Assembly: GCA_037043455.1 (NCBI GenBank)
Contig: JAWPHD010010252.1
Coordinates: 31,586 to 95,585 of the forward strand
Origin: Cyrtodaria siliqua
Lineage: Eukaryota > Mollusca > Bivalvia > Adapedonta > Hiatellidae
Length of the DNA stretch: 64,000 nt
Reading direction: 5' to 3'
Part shown: piece by piece, positions 14,897-22,829 of the stretch
Layout: every line of letters begins with the position of its first letter
Position numbering within the stretch: position 1 is the first letter of the stretch
Made by a program: the position numbers and the translations under genes
The notes under the pieces: model-generated
The model's input: the letters and a program-made list of their open reading frames with translations, nothing else
Database searches by the model: none
What the model was told of the DNA's origin: nothing

Positions 14897-17800
14897 TCAA
14901 TGCTGATTCAACGTTGTTTTTACCGATCAGCGACTTTTTAAAAATATCAGCAATTTATAAAATGCGTTTTTCAATAGTAATATTTACACGAGTTTAAGAA
15001 AAACACAGTAAATTGAAACAGCGTGTCCCCTTAGAAATAATTAAGTGAATGTAAATGTTTTATATTGGAGATTATTTCGCTATTCCTTACCAGATATTTA
15101 TCCTCCATACAGTCAATATGCGGACCAATAACAGTGAAATATTTGATTCCCTGTGGTGGGGATGCGTATGGAATATCCATTACTATTCTCAGGTAGTAAC
15201 GCACGTGTCCCACTTTGCTCTCAAACGAGCACGGCAACGCCGTCTCGGGTAACTTAAACTCAAATGGGTAACTGTGGTTCCCCCGGGGCAGGATTGGGTT
15301 GCCCCCATCTTCGTGTTTATCTAAAATAATATAAGGATAGCAATTGGAAATCATGTTTATAGGGAGACGTGATTATTATTTGCGTACCGTTTCTCTTTCA
15401 GTCGCATCCAAATCTAACAAGTTATAAATAGTATTTGGTAGAGTTATAAACAGACAAACTTGTTCCTCGTGTTTGTTGCTTCCATGAAATCCCCATTTCA
15501 GTATTTATTCATTATCTTTTCCGTGAGACAAAATACCTGTCTTGTCAAATTCTTGTAAACTCCGCCCCGAAAATGGTTAATAAAGTATTCAACATTGACA
15601 TTTTTTAATGTTCCATGACCGAAACAAAGAGCCACAAGAATATCTCGCGAATGCGATCCTGGTTGATATTTGTAAAGAAACTGTGTGGCTTTAAAATAGA
15701 ATACCACTTAAGCCATGCTAGGGGGCCTACGAGGTGTTGCGCCTTATATTACCTCTCATGAACAGACTCAATAAAACTGAGTCTGACACTTTTTCTACTT
15801 TTTGTTTGCTGCTTTCAATGGAGCCGCTTTTCAGTATTTATAGACATTCACACTAGCGTTCGTTGAGTGTTGTGTGGCGGCTGTAAAAGGTCGCCCCGAC
15901 TACAAATCAGTAGTGTTCTTACTTACAGGTCCTTTAGGAAGATCGAGCCCAATTTGTGTTGTCTAATTTAAAGAAGAATTTCGCTTAAGCCGGTGCTAGG
16001 CGGCATGAGAGGTGTTTTACCTTATATTACCTCTCATGAACAGACTAAATAAACCGAGTCTGCTTATTTTCTCTCTTGTTTGTGTTCGTTGCTTCCAAGT
16101 TCAAGTGATCCCCTGTTCATTATATTTTATACAAATCCTACATAAGCTGAAGTTGGCATTTCTGAGAGTAAATACTGCAAGAAAGCCATTATGTCATCAC
16201 GAAAAAGAGTCTGAATCATGGGCTGAATCAGTGTTGCTAGTTTTAGTTAACATACCCTACTATTTGTTTGGAGTGACTATACGTTACGTTGACATTTTTG
16301 AGAACCCAAACACAATTTGTAATAAAAAGTGACAATCTGAAAGTACATAAAACCAATTAACGGTGTAGTCACGATACGTTGAAACCTGGAAAGCGGTTGT
16401 ATCGCATACTTGCATATAAATATTTTGTTTGTGAATATACGATACGACATACATGTAGCTAGTCATATCAGTCAGGATTTAGTTGCCGGGCAATAAAGTT
16501 TTATCACACGGGTGAAATAAAGGGTAAACAAGGTCCTATCGCGGAAATAACCGCATGTTTTTCCGATTTGGGTCCAGCACCTCGACTCCTTTACCGGAGT
16601 GATACGGACATTACCGATTAGTTAGGATTGTATACGATTTGTTACGTATATGGTTTGTCGGCTTCGTTTTATTCGTGCTTCCATTCTTTTTTCGCGCCAG
16701 ATTATTGGCTATAGAGTCATTATCCGTGGATGAAATTAACCACTTTTATCATGCAGATATGCACTTTTCTGCCCAATAAAGGGGTGACCTATTAAATTTT
16801 GCTTTATTAGCCACTGACCAATAGAGCAAATCAATGCGGAATCCCTCGGCGTTTATTGTACGTAACGTTATCTGACGTCATGCACGTAACGTTACATGAC
16901 GTCATAAAACAAACAAAAAACAACAACATGGCGGCGTCCTCGATAAGCGTAACATTCGGAGAAATAGATAATAATAGTAATTCATACAGAAAATGTGGAT
17001 AATCTACATGATAAATAGAATATTATGTCAGTGCCTTTTACTATCAAGTTTATTAGGCTCGGCACGAAAACGAAGAATGGCTCGGCAGAGCCTCATCATT
17101 CTTCGTTTTCTAAGCCTCGCCTAATAAACTTGATAGTAAAAGGCACTGACATAATATTCTCTATATAACCATTCGTTTTCTTGAATAAGCTTCATATTCA
17201 ACGACATTCATTTTAAATCAAGTTTCGGAAAAAAAAGTTGTACACCACGCCGCAGAGATGAACACATCCGATATATATTAATAACATTAGTTTATCCCTG
17301 GAAAACTACGTAATGAGTTAACTGAAGATGACAGTTCGACAAAGTAATTGCTGAAGTATATGATAAATAGAATAAATGTTTATTTTCATATCACACCCTT
17401 TATCAGGCCCTCGACTCATATCAGCCCTCGAGCTAAAACTCTCGGGCTGATATGGCGTCTCAGGCCTGACATAGGGTGTGATATGAAAATATGCATTTAT
17501 TATTCTCTATATACTATGTGTTATGCATATTTTGCACCCGTTTATTCATAATACATTTTATATGTAAACTCAGTATACGTATATCAGATGACAAAAGATA
17601 CCTGACAGGATAGGATAGGTTAAATTATAGTTTTTAATTATTTATCTGAAGTTCGAGTGGTCTGTATAAGAGCAGTCTCAGTTAACCCTGGAGTAAAGCA
17701 GTCTGACTGTCATCTTAAATGGGAAAATATTATATTTCTAAATATCTCCAAGAAATAACAAAAATGTATATTAATTATTCAAATATGAGCAAAAATGCCC

Positions 17801-20378
17801 AAAAAGGTCTATGACTTTCTCGGAGAATACCTATACGTATTAAACCGGTAACCTTTTCCCCTAAAATCCTCACAGGAAAGAGTAGTAAAGGGCATACCTT
17901 TACCCCAAAGCACCTTCTTGTCGTCTATATAATACTCGTCATCCTTCACTGTACGTCTCTCCCCGGCCTTGTTAATCTTCCAATCGGTGTGGGACTTACC
18001 TCGAAGTGTCAGTCTTACACCTGTGTAGTAAAGTTATTGAAGAGAAGTCAAAACGAAACTATGGTATCGTATTAATTATTTATTACAATAATATTTTAGG
18101 GCAGGAAATGAGATTACTTGTAAAGAAGTCACACATTTAATTACCATTTTTATTAAGTATTTATTTTTTATCTGTGCTAGAGACATTTGCTTGCGACACA
18201 TTACTTGCTAGTGATCTTTGTGTATGTAGCCACACCACGTATTACACCATTAGTTTTGGACATTCTACTTGAAAAAAACAACAATTATACAATGATGGCC
18301 AAACATTCGTGTACATTGTCGGATGAATCGACTCGTGCATCCTGCATTTCATCAAATGAAAATTTCCATGCACGCCAACTTTAGTTGATTCTGCACCTAT
18401 AAGTTTAAGAGGGCTAGGCGAAACACATTTCACAAAACTGAGAATTTTCAGTTAAAATATTAAGTTCATAGTGTGTTTTTCTGATTTATATGCTCTTGTT
18501 TCCCAGATATCATTAGTTGTTAGTGATGTTGCACACACGATTACAAGTAGATATAAAAATCGAACAGGAAACGACAGTCAACCACAAACACACAGAGAAA
18601 CAAAGAACAGCTTTAAAGATGAATAAAATGCCAAATAAGATATCACAAAAACAAAAGGGTTCACAATAGGGATACCGCTTCGGAACGGTCAGTGGCAAAA
18701 AAAAAGGCGCCGTGGGGGAAAGGATTTAAATCAGGTTCTAGGGTGCACCAAACCTCACACTTACCCTACTGTCATCCCAATAAAACGGGACAGTGTAAAT
18801 AAAGAAATTCCCGCAATGAATTGTTCTCGAACCAACAAGACAGCAATAATAGGCAATATAAGTAAAACATAAAGATGCTCGTGTATATATAAATACAAAA
18901 AAAACAACAATAGCACAGAAAGCTACAAAGAAGGTACTCAATGACTTGGCAGAAGCTAGAGCAACAAGAGAACACACCATTGAGGGCTCGACAAGACAAG
19001 ATTGCAGACAAACATCAAACGTCACCGTCCTTTTGGACTTTAGGTAGACGTCATCATAGGGTCCACAGCCTGGCCGGTCATCGCACAATTAAAGAGGAAA
19101 GCTTAGTGGCGAAATATAAATGGGTCCACCACCAAGCATGCAGCGCGTTGCAAAATAATAGGGTCATAACCTCTTTTGATAAACCTTTTAACAAGTTTAA
19201 CAAAGATAGTATGAAAGTGATCATGACCAAGGATCTTACGAAGTTTGTAAATCACGTCACCTGTGATAGTCCTTTTCGCAGAAGAGTTCTTCAAATACTT
19301 TTAGATTTGGAAAGAAGATCAGGGTTACGATAACGTTTGCAAAGGTTTTACGAACTTTATGGTAACGGTAGCCCTGATGTAGTAGTTTTTTAGTTATACA
19401 AATATTACGAATATTAAAGTCCTCAACTCGAGTACAAGCTCTAGAAAAAGGAATAAGTTGGGACACATAGACCCCATAAGAATTTGCTTAGACGGGGATA
19501 ATAAACAATATCAAAACTAAAATCGTCTCTCTTGTCATATATTTTGCTAATTATTTCACCATTTTCAGAAGAGAGATGTAAATCGAAAAAAGAAGCATTA
19601 GTATCAGAAATATTAGCTGTGTTAAGTTGAAGTTCTTCATGAGATATATTACTAACTATAGTAGAAAAGAAAGGGTTGTCAATGTTCAATATGTCATCCA
19701 GATACCGAGATGTGTCATTAATGGCAAAACCGCTGCTCCCAACTAAATTCCTTTTTGTTTATTTTGCTCTTCGTGGCATACCATTTTTTTAGATCCTGGG
19801 ACCATACGCCGCTGGATATATGGGATGAAATAAAGATACAAATATTGCTATATCCACCGCCATATGCTTGCCATCTTCGGGATGGTTAAAATTCTATACT
19901 GTTGATTTTTATAAATATTGAGTTCTGCTTAACCAGGGGCTAGAGGGCGTGAGCGGTAGCTAGCATATTTCACTACCGTTCATGAACAGTCACAATCAAA
20001 CCGAGACTGCAATATTTCGTATATGTCGTGTTCGTCCACTCTCATACTCTTTCAATAACATCTGCCTGGTTATCTGGTGAAAGACTCAACATGAAATCTC
20101 TTTCATAGCAATTTAAAAACAAATCTGCGACGAGAGTTGCACGTTTATTTAAATCTCATATGAACAAAGTTCTAGGGTGCACCAAATCTCCCCATTTCTT
20201 ACACTATCGTAAAGCCAATTAATCAGGCCCGTTTGTGTCATAATGCCCAGTTTATAATATGTTTACCTTTGACCTTTATGTTTTCCGTCGTCACTATAAT
20301 GACGCGCCCGGTTACAAGTTCACCAGCGTAGTAGACGTCCTTGTCCAAGTCTATATCGAACTTCTGTACAAAGTCCAT
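2841..20378 (-). CDS. Arrestin domain-containing protein (alpha-arrestin), 7 coding exons
   Basis: Coding segments in transcription order are 20378-20267, 18020-17898, 15320-15091, 14760-14581, 9175-8975, 6374-6263 and 3217-2841. They total 1335 nt and encode 444 residues plus TAA. Every intron is GT..AG and all junction phases agree. The N-lobe (about residues 1-155) has the arrestin start FDIDLDKDVYYAGE, the ILPRGNHSYPFEFKLP strand (88-103) and the LRIVMDIP strand. The C-lobe (about 156-306) has CCLCC at 167-171, LQVPVAPP near 259-266 and PITIGTVP at 299-306. Residues 320-444 form a polar tail. Family members act as cytosolic adaptors in membrane-protein trafficking and ubiquitination, usually recruiting NEDD4-type ligases through PPxY; no PPxY is present here (nearest is RPVY). 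Vertebrate relatives are about 340-435 residues, so the length fits. Family identity is secure; the exact paralogue and any function without PPxY are not. Confidence 0.92.
3367..4560 (+). pseudogene. YLDD-type reverse transcriptase relic, copy 1
   Basis: The first 279 nt remain open and encode FNDTSRYLDDIVNIDNPYF, ELQLNKANISDT and FLDLHLSIENCEI. The RT catalytic YLDD motif is followed by the FLDL block seen in Penelope-like RTs. Beyond 3645 the frame breaks repeatedly, but LRTRLRQGLSQ (about 3773) and the ILQRIACLV / FTVRHHAFLFDCTMTG segment (about 3930-4010) can still be read in shifted frames. A shared non-coding 3' tail runs to about 4560, ending near 'tttttataactttt'. It lies inside ARRDC intron 6, antisense to the gene. 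The superfamily is my inference; the RT identity is well supported. Confidence 0.8.
4857..4977 (+). repeat. CTCG-type palindrome, arm family A
   Basis: The arms share GGCAAA.ATGATATGATG. The outer pair CTCG is at 4885-4888 and 4944-4947; the inner pair is decayed to CTCA 4909-4912 and GTCG 4920-4923. Both pairs are centred on 4916. The arms match those at 42496-42655. TGACGTCA lies at 4820-4827. Confidence 0.85.
4990..6262. other. ARRDC intron 6, mostly unannotated
   Basis: Apart from the dispersed repeat at 5450-5680 I see only AT-rich intron sequence and a G-rich stretch at 5100-5135. Confidence 0.6.
5450..5680 (+). repeat. Dispersed repeat shared with 41755-41960
   Basis: 'gcctggtgtagtcgaaag', a T-rich middle and 'tgacagttttgaaagtgaaagtag' recur in order at 41762-41950. 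A 17-bp direct duplication 'attcatgcctggtgtag' starts it. In ARRDC intron 6. Confidence 0.65.
6263..6374 (-). CDS. ARRDC coding exon 6
   Basis: 112 nt, residues 283-319 plus one base. The acceptor is TTACAG and the donor GTAAGT. The peptide contains GDMIHIEFPITIGTVPFRIP, the last conserved C-lobe strand ('PI.IGT.P'), then a proline-rich PNIPPPTLQF. Confidence 0.94.
6775..7400 (+). repeat. 35-bp minisatellite, ~17 units
   Basis: Unit AAATAATCTACTAAAACGTA + TTGTCTGTTGCTACT. Most units are near identical. A variant with a 10-bp internal duplication (TTGTCTCGTATTGTCTG) recurs at about 6869, 7054 and 7204, hinting at a higher-order unit. It lies in ARRDC intron 5, abutting the 909-bp element. Confidence 0.95.
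7408..8316. mobile_element. 909-bp non-autonomous TIR DNA element with internal foldback
   Basis: The terminal inverted repeats start CAGGGTGGCGAAAC at both ends and stay alignable for about 60 bp (GATC, TTCAC, AAGTGTAAAC blocks). GTATA flanks both sides (7403-7407 and 8317-8321). If the right end is read one base longer, the duplication would instead be TATA. No transposase frame is seen. It lies in ARRDC intron 5, directly after the 35-bp minisatellite. It contains a second, near-perfect palindrome at 8061-8240. Confidence 0.88.
8061..8240. repeat. Near-perfect palindrome, ~70-bp arms
   Basis: The left arm from AAGGAATGAAATGC through GGGTGGTTTAAAGTGTGTGG is mirrored in the right arm. The loop (about 8130-8169) holds a third, decayed partial copy of the arm ('tactttaaaccatccaaatg'). 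It carries no CTCG pairs, unlike the palindrome set described elsewhere. Confidence 0.85.
8400..8490 (+). repeat. 22-bp tandem repeat, 4 units
   Basis: Unit AAAATAACATTTAATTACAGC(A), near perfect. Confidence 0.9.
8642..8773 (-). repeat. CTCG-type palindrome, arm family A, reverse orientation
   Basis: Read on the minus strand, CTCG occurs at 8754-8751, 8726-8723 and 8688-8685. TGAG (plus strand) at 8654-8657 is the decayed partner of 8751. One inner arm is partly deleted. It ends with TAATAAATAGAAT (minus strand, 8773-8761). It shares the long outer arm (attcattattgaattt) with 42496-42655. Confidence 0.8.
8975..9175 (-). CDS. ARRDC coding exon 5
   Basis: 201 nt, 67 codons (216-282), phase 0 at both ends. 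The acceptor is TTTTCAG and the donor GTAACG. The peptide runs from YVDYYINKGVLG to LQVPVAPPTMINVCNLIRIN and YVLK, the typical C-lobe strand pair of alpha-arrestins. It is separated from exon 4 by a 5.4 kb intron packed with degenerate repeats. Confidence 0.95.
9405..10350 (+). pseudogene. YLDD-type RT relic, copy 2, with nested insertion
   Basis: Only the 3' end of the same element is present: the 'catttacagtt..ccactatgctttcc' segment at 9423 (homologous to 3960 in copy 1), then from 9849 the shared tail (gatgacgtctacctaaaccc, cattgagtacc ttcttcgtgg, ending near 'cgattttttatatct'). It is interrupted by a 359-bp element at 9490-9848. It lies upstream of ARRDC exon 5, in intron 4. Confidence 0.75.
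9490..9848. mobile_element. 359-bp TIR element inserted in RT relic (5-bp target duplication)
   Basis: The ends are CAGGGGCGTAGC (left) and the complement of CAGGCGCTTAGC (right). CCTAT flanks both sides (9485-9489 and 9849-9853). The uninterrupted target, ..GACCCTATGATGACG.., can be read in the other copies of the host repeat (complement near 19045), which confirms the insertion boundary. Inside, GAACTGTACGCCCG occurs near each end. No coding capacity. The ends resemble hAT-type termini, but a 5-bp duplication is shorter than the 8 bp usual for hAT. Confidence 0.8.
10540..11000 (+). repeat. Dispersed bivalve-type repeat ('agctcacctgagccgaagg')
   Basis: It begins TTAGCTCACCTGAGCCGAAGG, runs through GATCACTCATCATCCGCCGTC and 'cgtcgtaaactttttcttc', and leads directly into the ~190-bp tandem array. 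I recall this arrangement from other bivalve sequences; it is not coding here. Confidence 0.6.
11355..11560 (+). repeat. Dispersed repeat 'aacggctcatcaacac', copy
   Basis: TGTTGTTTAACGGCTCATCA, GAGCCGCCCCAGAGAGAG, TTCCTATGGCTCTTTAACGT and GTGCTCGGAGGACCGATACA occur in order. The same order is seen at 27020-27240, 35480-35760 and 36510-36690. Confidence 0.75.
11985..12290 (+). repeat. CAGACTC/GAGTCTG hairpin repeat
   Basis: It contains 'cattcacactagcgtgtgtttag', 'gactacaaatcagtaatgtt', 'tctcatgaacagactta' and GAGTCTG, ending 'agtatttattaacattcac'. It belongs to the family at 13860-14370. Confidence 0.8.
13440..13640 (-). repeat. CAGACTC hairpin repeat, diverged minus-strand copy
   Basis: Minus-strand reading matches 19860-20035 almost base for base (catcccgaagg, gctagagggcgtgagcgg, ttcatgaacagtc). 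Confidence 0.7.
13860..14370 (+). repeat. CAGACTC/GAGTCTG hairpin repeat, two tandem copies
   Basis: Two ~250-bp units in direct order, each with 'actacaaatcagtagtgtt', 'ttaataccggtg'-like text, 'aattacctctcatgaaca' and the stem CAGACTC ... GAGTCTG around a loop containing AATAAA in the second unit (about 14293-14315). It lies just downstream of ARRDC exon 4. Confidence 0.85.
14581..14760 (-). CDS. ARRDC coding exon 4
   Basis: 180 nt, exactly 60 codons (156-215), phase 0 at both ends. The acceptor is TAACAG and the donor GTATAG. It starts the C-lobe: SPKYAVDKHRTCCLCC, then GPVRIQATLERSAYCCGEHI, and ends KFYQ. A longer open frame overlaps this exon in another phase, but only this frame carries arrestin residues. 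Confidence 0.93.
14849..14896 (+). repeat. (AAT)n microsatellite
   Basis: Pure triplet repeat, about 16 units, just upstream (transcript sense) of ARRDC exon 4. Confidence 0.97.
15091..15320 (-). CDS. ARRDC coding exon 3
   Basis: 230 nt, residues 79 (last two bases) to 155. The acceptor is TTTTAG and the donor GTAAGG. It holds the most diagnostic N-lobe stretch: ILPRGNHSYPFEFKLP, then a SFESKVGHVRYYLRIVMDIP segment. It ends in frame at DCMEDKYL, phase 0. Confidence 0.95.
15690..16120 (+). repeat. CAGACTC/GAGTCTG hairpin repeat, two copies
   Basis: Two units; the stems are near 15764-15787 and 16041-16063. Same order of landmarks as 13860-14370. In ARRDC intron 2. Confidence 0.8.
16850..17000 (+). 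promoter_or_regulatory. Promoter-like block: two TGACGTCA octamers before ATGGCGGC
   Basis: TGACGTCA at 16873-16880 and 16897-16904, each next to ACGTAACGTTA, is followed by an A/C-rich stretch and AACATGGCGGCGTCC. The ATG at 16928 opens only 24 codons before TAA. It may be a captured promoter or first exon, or simply part of the repeat that precedes the palindrome at 17009. No transcript evidence. Confidence 0.35.
17009..17168 (+). repeat. CTCG-type palindrome (arm family B)
   Basis: Arms of about 40 bp (TATTATGTCAGTGCCTTTTA..) plus an inner arm AAAACGAAGAATG. The outer CTCG pair is at 17058-17061 and 17116-17119; the inner pair is CTCG 17081-17084 and CTCA 17092-17095. Both are centred on about 17088. 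The ends are TGATAAATAGAAT (17009-17021) and ATTCTCTATATAA (17156-17168). It lies in ARRDC intron 2. Confidence 0.9.
17361..17513 (+). repeat. CTCG-type palindrome (arm family C)
   Basis: The arms AATAAATG, TCATATCACACC and CATATCAGCC are unlike the neighbour at 17009. Tetramers: CTCG 17410-17413, CTCG 17427-17430, CTCG 17441-17444 and CTCA 17459-17462, centred on about 17436. The ends are TGATAAATAGAAT (17361-17373) and ATTCTCTATATA (17502-17513), the same as at 17009-17168. Confidence 0.9.
17514..18524. other. ARRDC intron sequence around exon 2
   Basis: Outside exon 2 (17898-18020) nothing is recognised. Confidence 0.6.
17898..18020 (-). CDS. ARRDC coding exon 2
   Basis: 123 nt, residues 38-78 plus the first base of codon 79. 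The acceptor is ACACAG and the donor GTATGC. The peptide contains VRLTLRGKSHTDW and DDEYYIDDKKVLWGK, matching the conserved arrestin N-lobe strand 'G.A.T.W' followed by the 'Y' segment. Phase 1 in, phase 1 out. Confidence 0.92.
18525..20115 (-). pseudogene. YLDD-type RT relic, copy 3, interrupted
   Basis: Reading the minus strand, 20115-20047 matches the segment upstream of the RT block in copy 1 (ttcatgttgagtctttc). Then 19722-19440 encodes YLDDIL-like sequence, NIDNPFFSTI, ELQLNTANISDTNASFFDLH and YDKRDDFSFDI. Later fragments give LLHQGYRYHKVRKTFA and ILQRAACLV. The common 3' tail ends near 18525. About 320 bp of unrelated repeat separates the first two parts. Frameshifts and stops make it non-functional. 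Confidence 0.78.
19723..20047. mobile_element. Insertion inside RT relic copy 3
   Basis: Comparison with copy 1 shows host sequence on both sides and foreign sequence between. The inserted part contains, on the minus strand, a member of the CAGACTC/GAGTCTG repeat family (19860-20035), nearly the reverse complement of 13440-13630, including the 'catcccgaaggtggcaagc' segment. Exact edges and target duplication were not resolved. Confidence 0.6.
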
Positions 20379-20394
20379 TGTCATTAACCATGCT
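20267..20394 (-). CDS. ARRDC exon with start codon
   Basis: The exon begins after a pyrimidine-rich acceptor (TTTTTACAG), so at least one untranslated exon must lie upstream, outside the part I could resolve. The start chosen is the ATG at 20378-20376, with A at -3 and G at +4, because it alone opens the arrestin frame (MDFVQKFDIDLDKDVYYAGE). An out-of-frame ATG lies 13 nt upstream at 20391-20389. The donor is GTAAAC after 20267, phase 1. Confidence 0.9.
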
Positions 20395-20762
20395 CTGTAA
20401 AAACAACAACAACAAAAACAATAACTATGTGCATATGTTTAAAAATCTACATGCGCAGTTTCTTCTTCAATTGATTGACGTGTTGTAAAGTCATATTGGT
20501 TGTGTAATATATACTCGTTCGTGATTGGTGCAATTTTCTGTTTATGTCAAAGAAAGAATGTCACGTGATGTAAACAATGTAGATTTCATTCATGCTGTAG
20601 TCATTTCGAATATTTCAAATGATACTAGTATCGATCGAGGGCTAGAATGGATTTCATTGTGCACATTCTCACGATGTTACGAACTATGTAATGAAATATA
20701 TTTGTTTCAATGTTACAATCTATTTTATTGTTCTAATTTAAAATTGTGTATGCAATAAAACG

Positions 20763-20889
20763 GTTACTAGATTTATATAGGGATATATGCACTCGTTCTT
20801 TCGCGCATAAATATTGCGCTCCTAAAGTCGCGCAATATTAATACGCGAAAGAACTCGTTCATATATCCCAATACAAATCTAATAACCTA
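20763..20889 (+). repeat. CTCG-type palindrome (arm family D)
   Basis: The arms include GGATATATG, TTCTTTCGCG and AATATTGCGC. The outer CTCG pair is at 20792-20795 and 20854-20857; the inner pair is decayed to CTCC 20819-20822 and GTCG 20827-20830. Both are centred on 20824.5. It lies just upstream of the first recognised ARRDC exon. Confidence 0.85.
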
Positions 20890-21251
20890 TAAATACTAGA
20901 ACTTTAAAATGGTACTAACTCATGAATATGAATGAGTCAAGGGTGAAGAAGTTTCGGATGGAAAAAACCATCCTAACATTTAGTATATAAGCCAGAAAAC
21001 GATGCGTACATTATCAAGTGTGAGCTTAGCCTTCATACAGGTAACATCGATAAGTACGGTTTTTGCATTTATTTCACTAAGTTGTCATGGAGCGGAATTG
21101 GAACCAGGAACCTTACGGTCTTATTAGCATTTCTAACACTGAATAAGGTATTACATAATTAGGAACTCGCGCACACCCACGCACACATTTATTAAATATC
21201 GAGATGAAGTACTTTTGAGACAGAATACCAGTTTCGTTAATAACTTATACA

Positions 21252-21556
21252 CTGCTCAAAAATATTAAGGGATTGCTTATAGATCTACTATATGGTTACG
21301 TGTTAAAGGTCCATTTTGACAGCCCGGCTTTTCATAAATGCCTTTCCCTACCAACCCGGCTTTTATGCCAAATGCTTATCAAGACATTAAACGTTTGTTG
21401 CAACAAAAGTTTAACGTCTTGATAAACATTTGGCATAAAAACCGGGTTTGTACAGAAAGTCATTTTAATAGTAAAAGCCGGGCCGTCAAAATGGTGCATT
21501 TAACATGTAATCATATGGAAAATCGACAAGCAATCCGTTAATATTTTTCAGCATCG
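21252..21556. mobile_element. ~305-bp foldback MITE
   Basis: The ends TGCTCAAAAATATTAAG and its near complement form inverted repeats that continue through GGATTGCTT, ATATGGTTACGTGTTAAA, CCATTTTGACAG and CCCGGCTTTT. The centre is a further palindrome (aaacgttt-gttgcaac-aaacgttt type). The terminal sequence resembles Tc1/mariner-type MITE ends; that is from memory. No coding capacity. Confidence 0.75.
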
Positions 21557-21989
21557 TAGTTTTAAATCTTACACGTGCGTCATGACGGGCTATATACAGA
21601 TGTATCTTGAGGTGAATTAAAAAAAGAGAGTTACTTTTCATTATAAGAAAAATGATAATAAGTACATCATGTTTTCGAACGAATCCCAATAGATCAGTGG
21701 TTGACTGTAAATCAGAAGATATTATGTGAGAGTTTAAATAGAGGAAATGCATTTCTTAAAATGTATAAAGCTAACTGTAATAGGACGATGTTCACTTCTC
21801 GATGTGTATAACGCAAACGATGTCGGGATCAGTTTGCAAAATTGAGTAGAACTTCTCTCATTTACCCAAAGTACAGAGTACCCGTAACTTTTTCAGAAAA
21901 GAGAAATATACTTTCATTATAGGCGGTACACTAGCTGATGAGATAGTAAATGCATATTAGTTGCGGATTAGAGGTTAATATCTGCAAAG

Positions 21990-22190
21990 TTATGACCGTC
22001 TGATTCACTGGTCAACGGAATGGCTGACCGTCTGATGCACTGTTCAACGGAATCACTGACCGTCTGATTCACTGGTCAATGGAATCACTGACCGTCTGAT
22101 TCACTGGTCAATGGAATCACCGTCTGATTCACTGGTCAATGGAATCACTGACCGTCTGATTCACTGGTCAATGGAATCACTGTAAACGAT
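21990..22190 (+). repeat. 32-bp minisatellite, ~6 units
   Basis: Unit GACCGTCTGATTCACTGGTC + AATGGAATCACT; one unit is shortened. Confidence 0.92.
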
Positions 22191-22329
22191 AGACACATCC
22201 TCTATACGTCATTAATTAAGTATACAAAACAAGTGTTCACGTGTCATATGTGTATTCGTTTTAAAACTGAATATACGAAATACTGACAAGGGGATCGATC
22301 CCTTGAGCGCAACATAAACATCCAAAAGA

Positions 22330-22630
22330 GAAAAAAAAATCAGACTGTTTTATTGAGACTGTTCATGAGAGGTAATATACGGTGCAACATCTCTCACACC
22401 GCCTTGCATCGGCTTAAGCGGTAGTCTACTATACAACAACGAGACTGGACTTGCTGACTGACCCCAAACGACAAGTAATAACATTACATATTTATAGTTG
22501 GGTTGTTTACAGCCGCCACGCAGCAGTGTGAATGTCTAGTTTGAATGTCAATAAATAATGAAGAAGGGGATACCGTGGAAACAACACAAACAAGGGAGAA
22601 TAAGAGCGAACTTGGTTTTACCAAGACTGT
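22330..22630 (-). repeat. CAGACTC hairpin repeat, minus-strand copies
   Basis: Complements of 'ctcatgaacagtctcaataaaac', 'gctgtaaac..cgactac' and 'acattcacac' occur in order. A second partial unit follows at about 22600. Confidence 0.7.
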
Positions 22631-22829
22631 TCATATGTGTATAATAAATATAAGGTGATATATATCTTATAAGGATTTAAGTAGAAGGCATAATCGAGTT
22701 CTCAATATGGTAAGATCGGGTTTGATCAACTACTTCAGTTAGGTTTCAGACCGGTGAAGTTCAGCCCATTGACCACAAAGTAAAATCAGCTACTGTTGGA
22801 CACCAGTCACAAGCTATACAACATCCGTT

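Noticed and set aside
16012..16332. 106-codon plus-strand frame
   Set aside because: It starts inside a dispersed repeat and shows no homology or splice context.
21990..22190. Common origin of the three 32-bp repeats (21990, 51550, 55083)
   Set aside because: The unit sequences are unrelated; equal length alone is weak evidence and may be coincidence.
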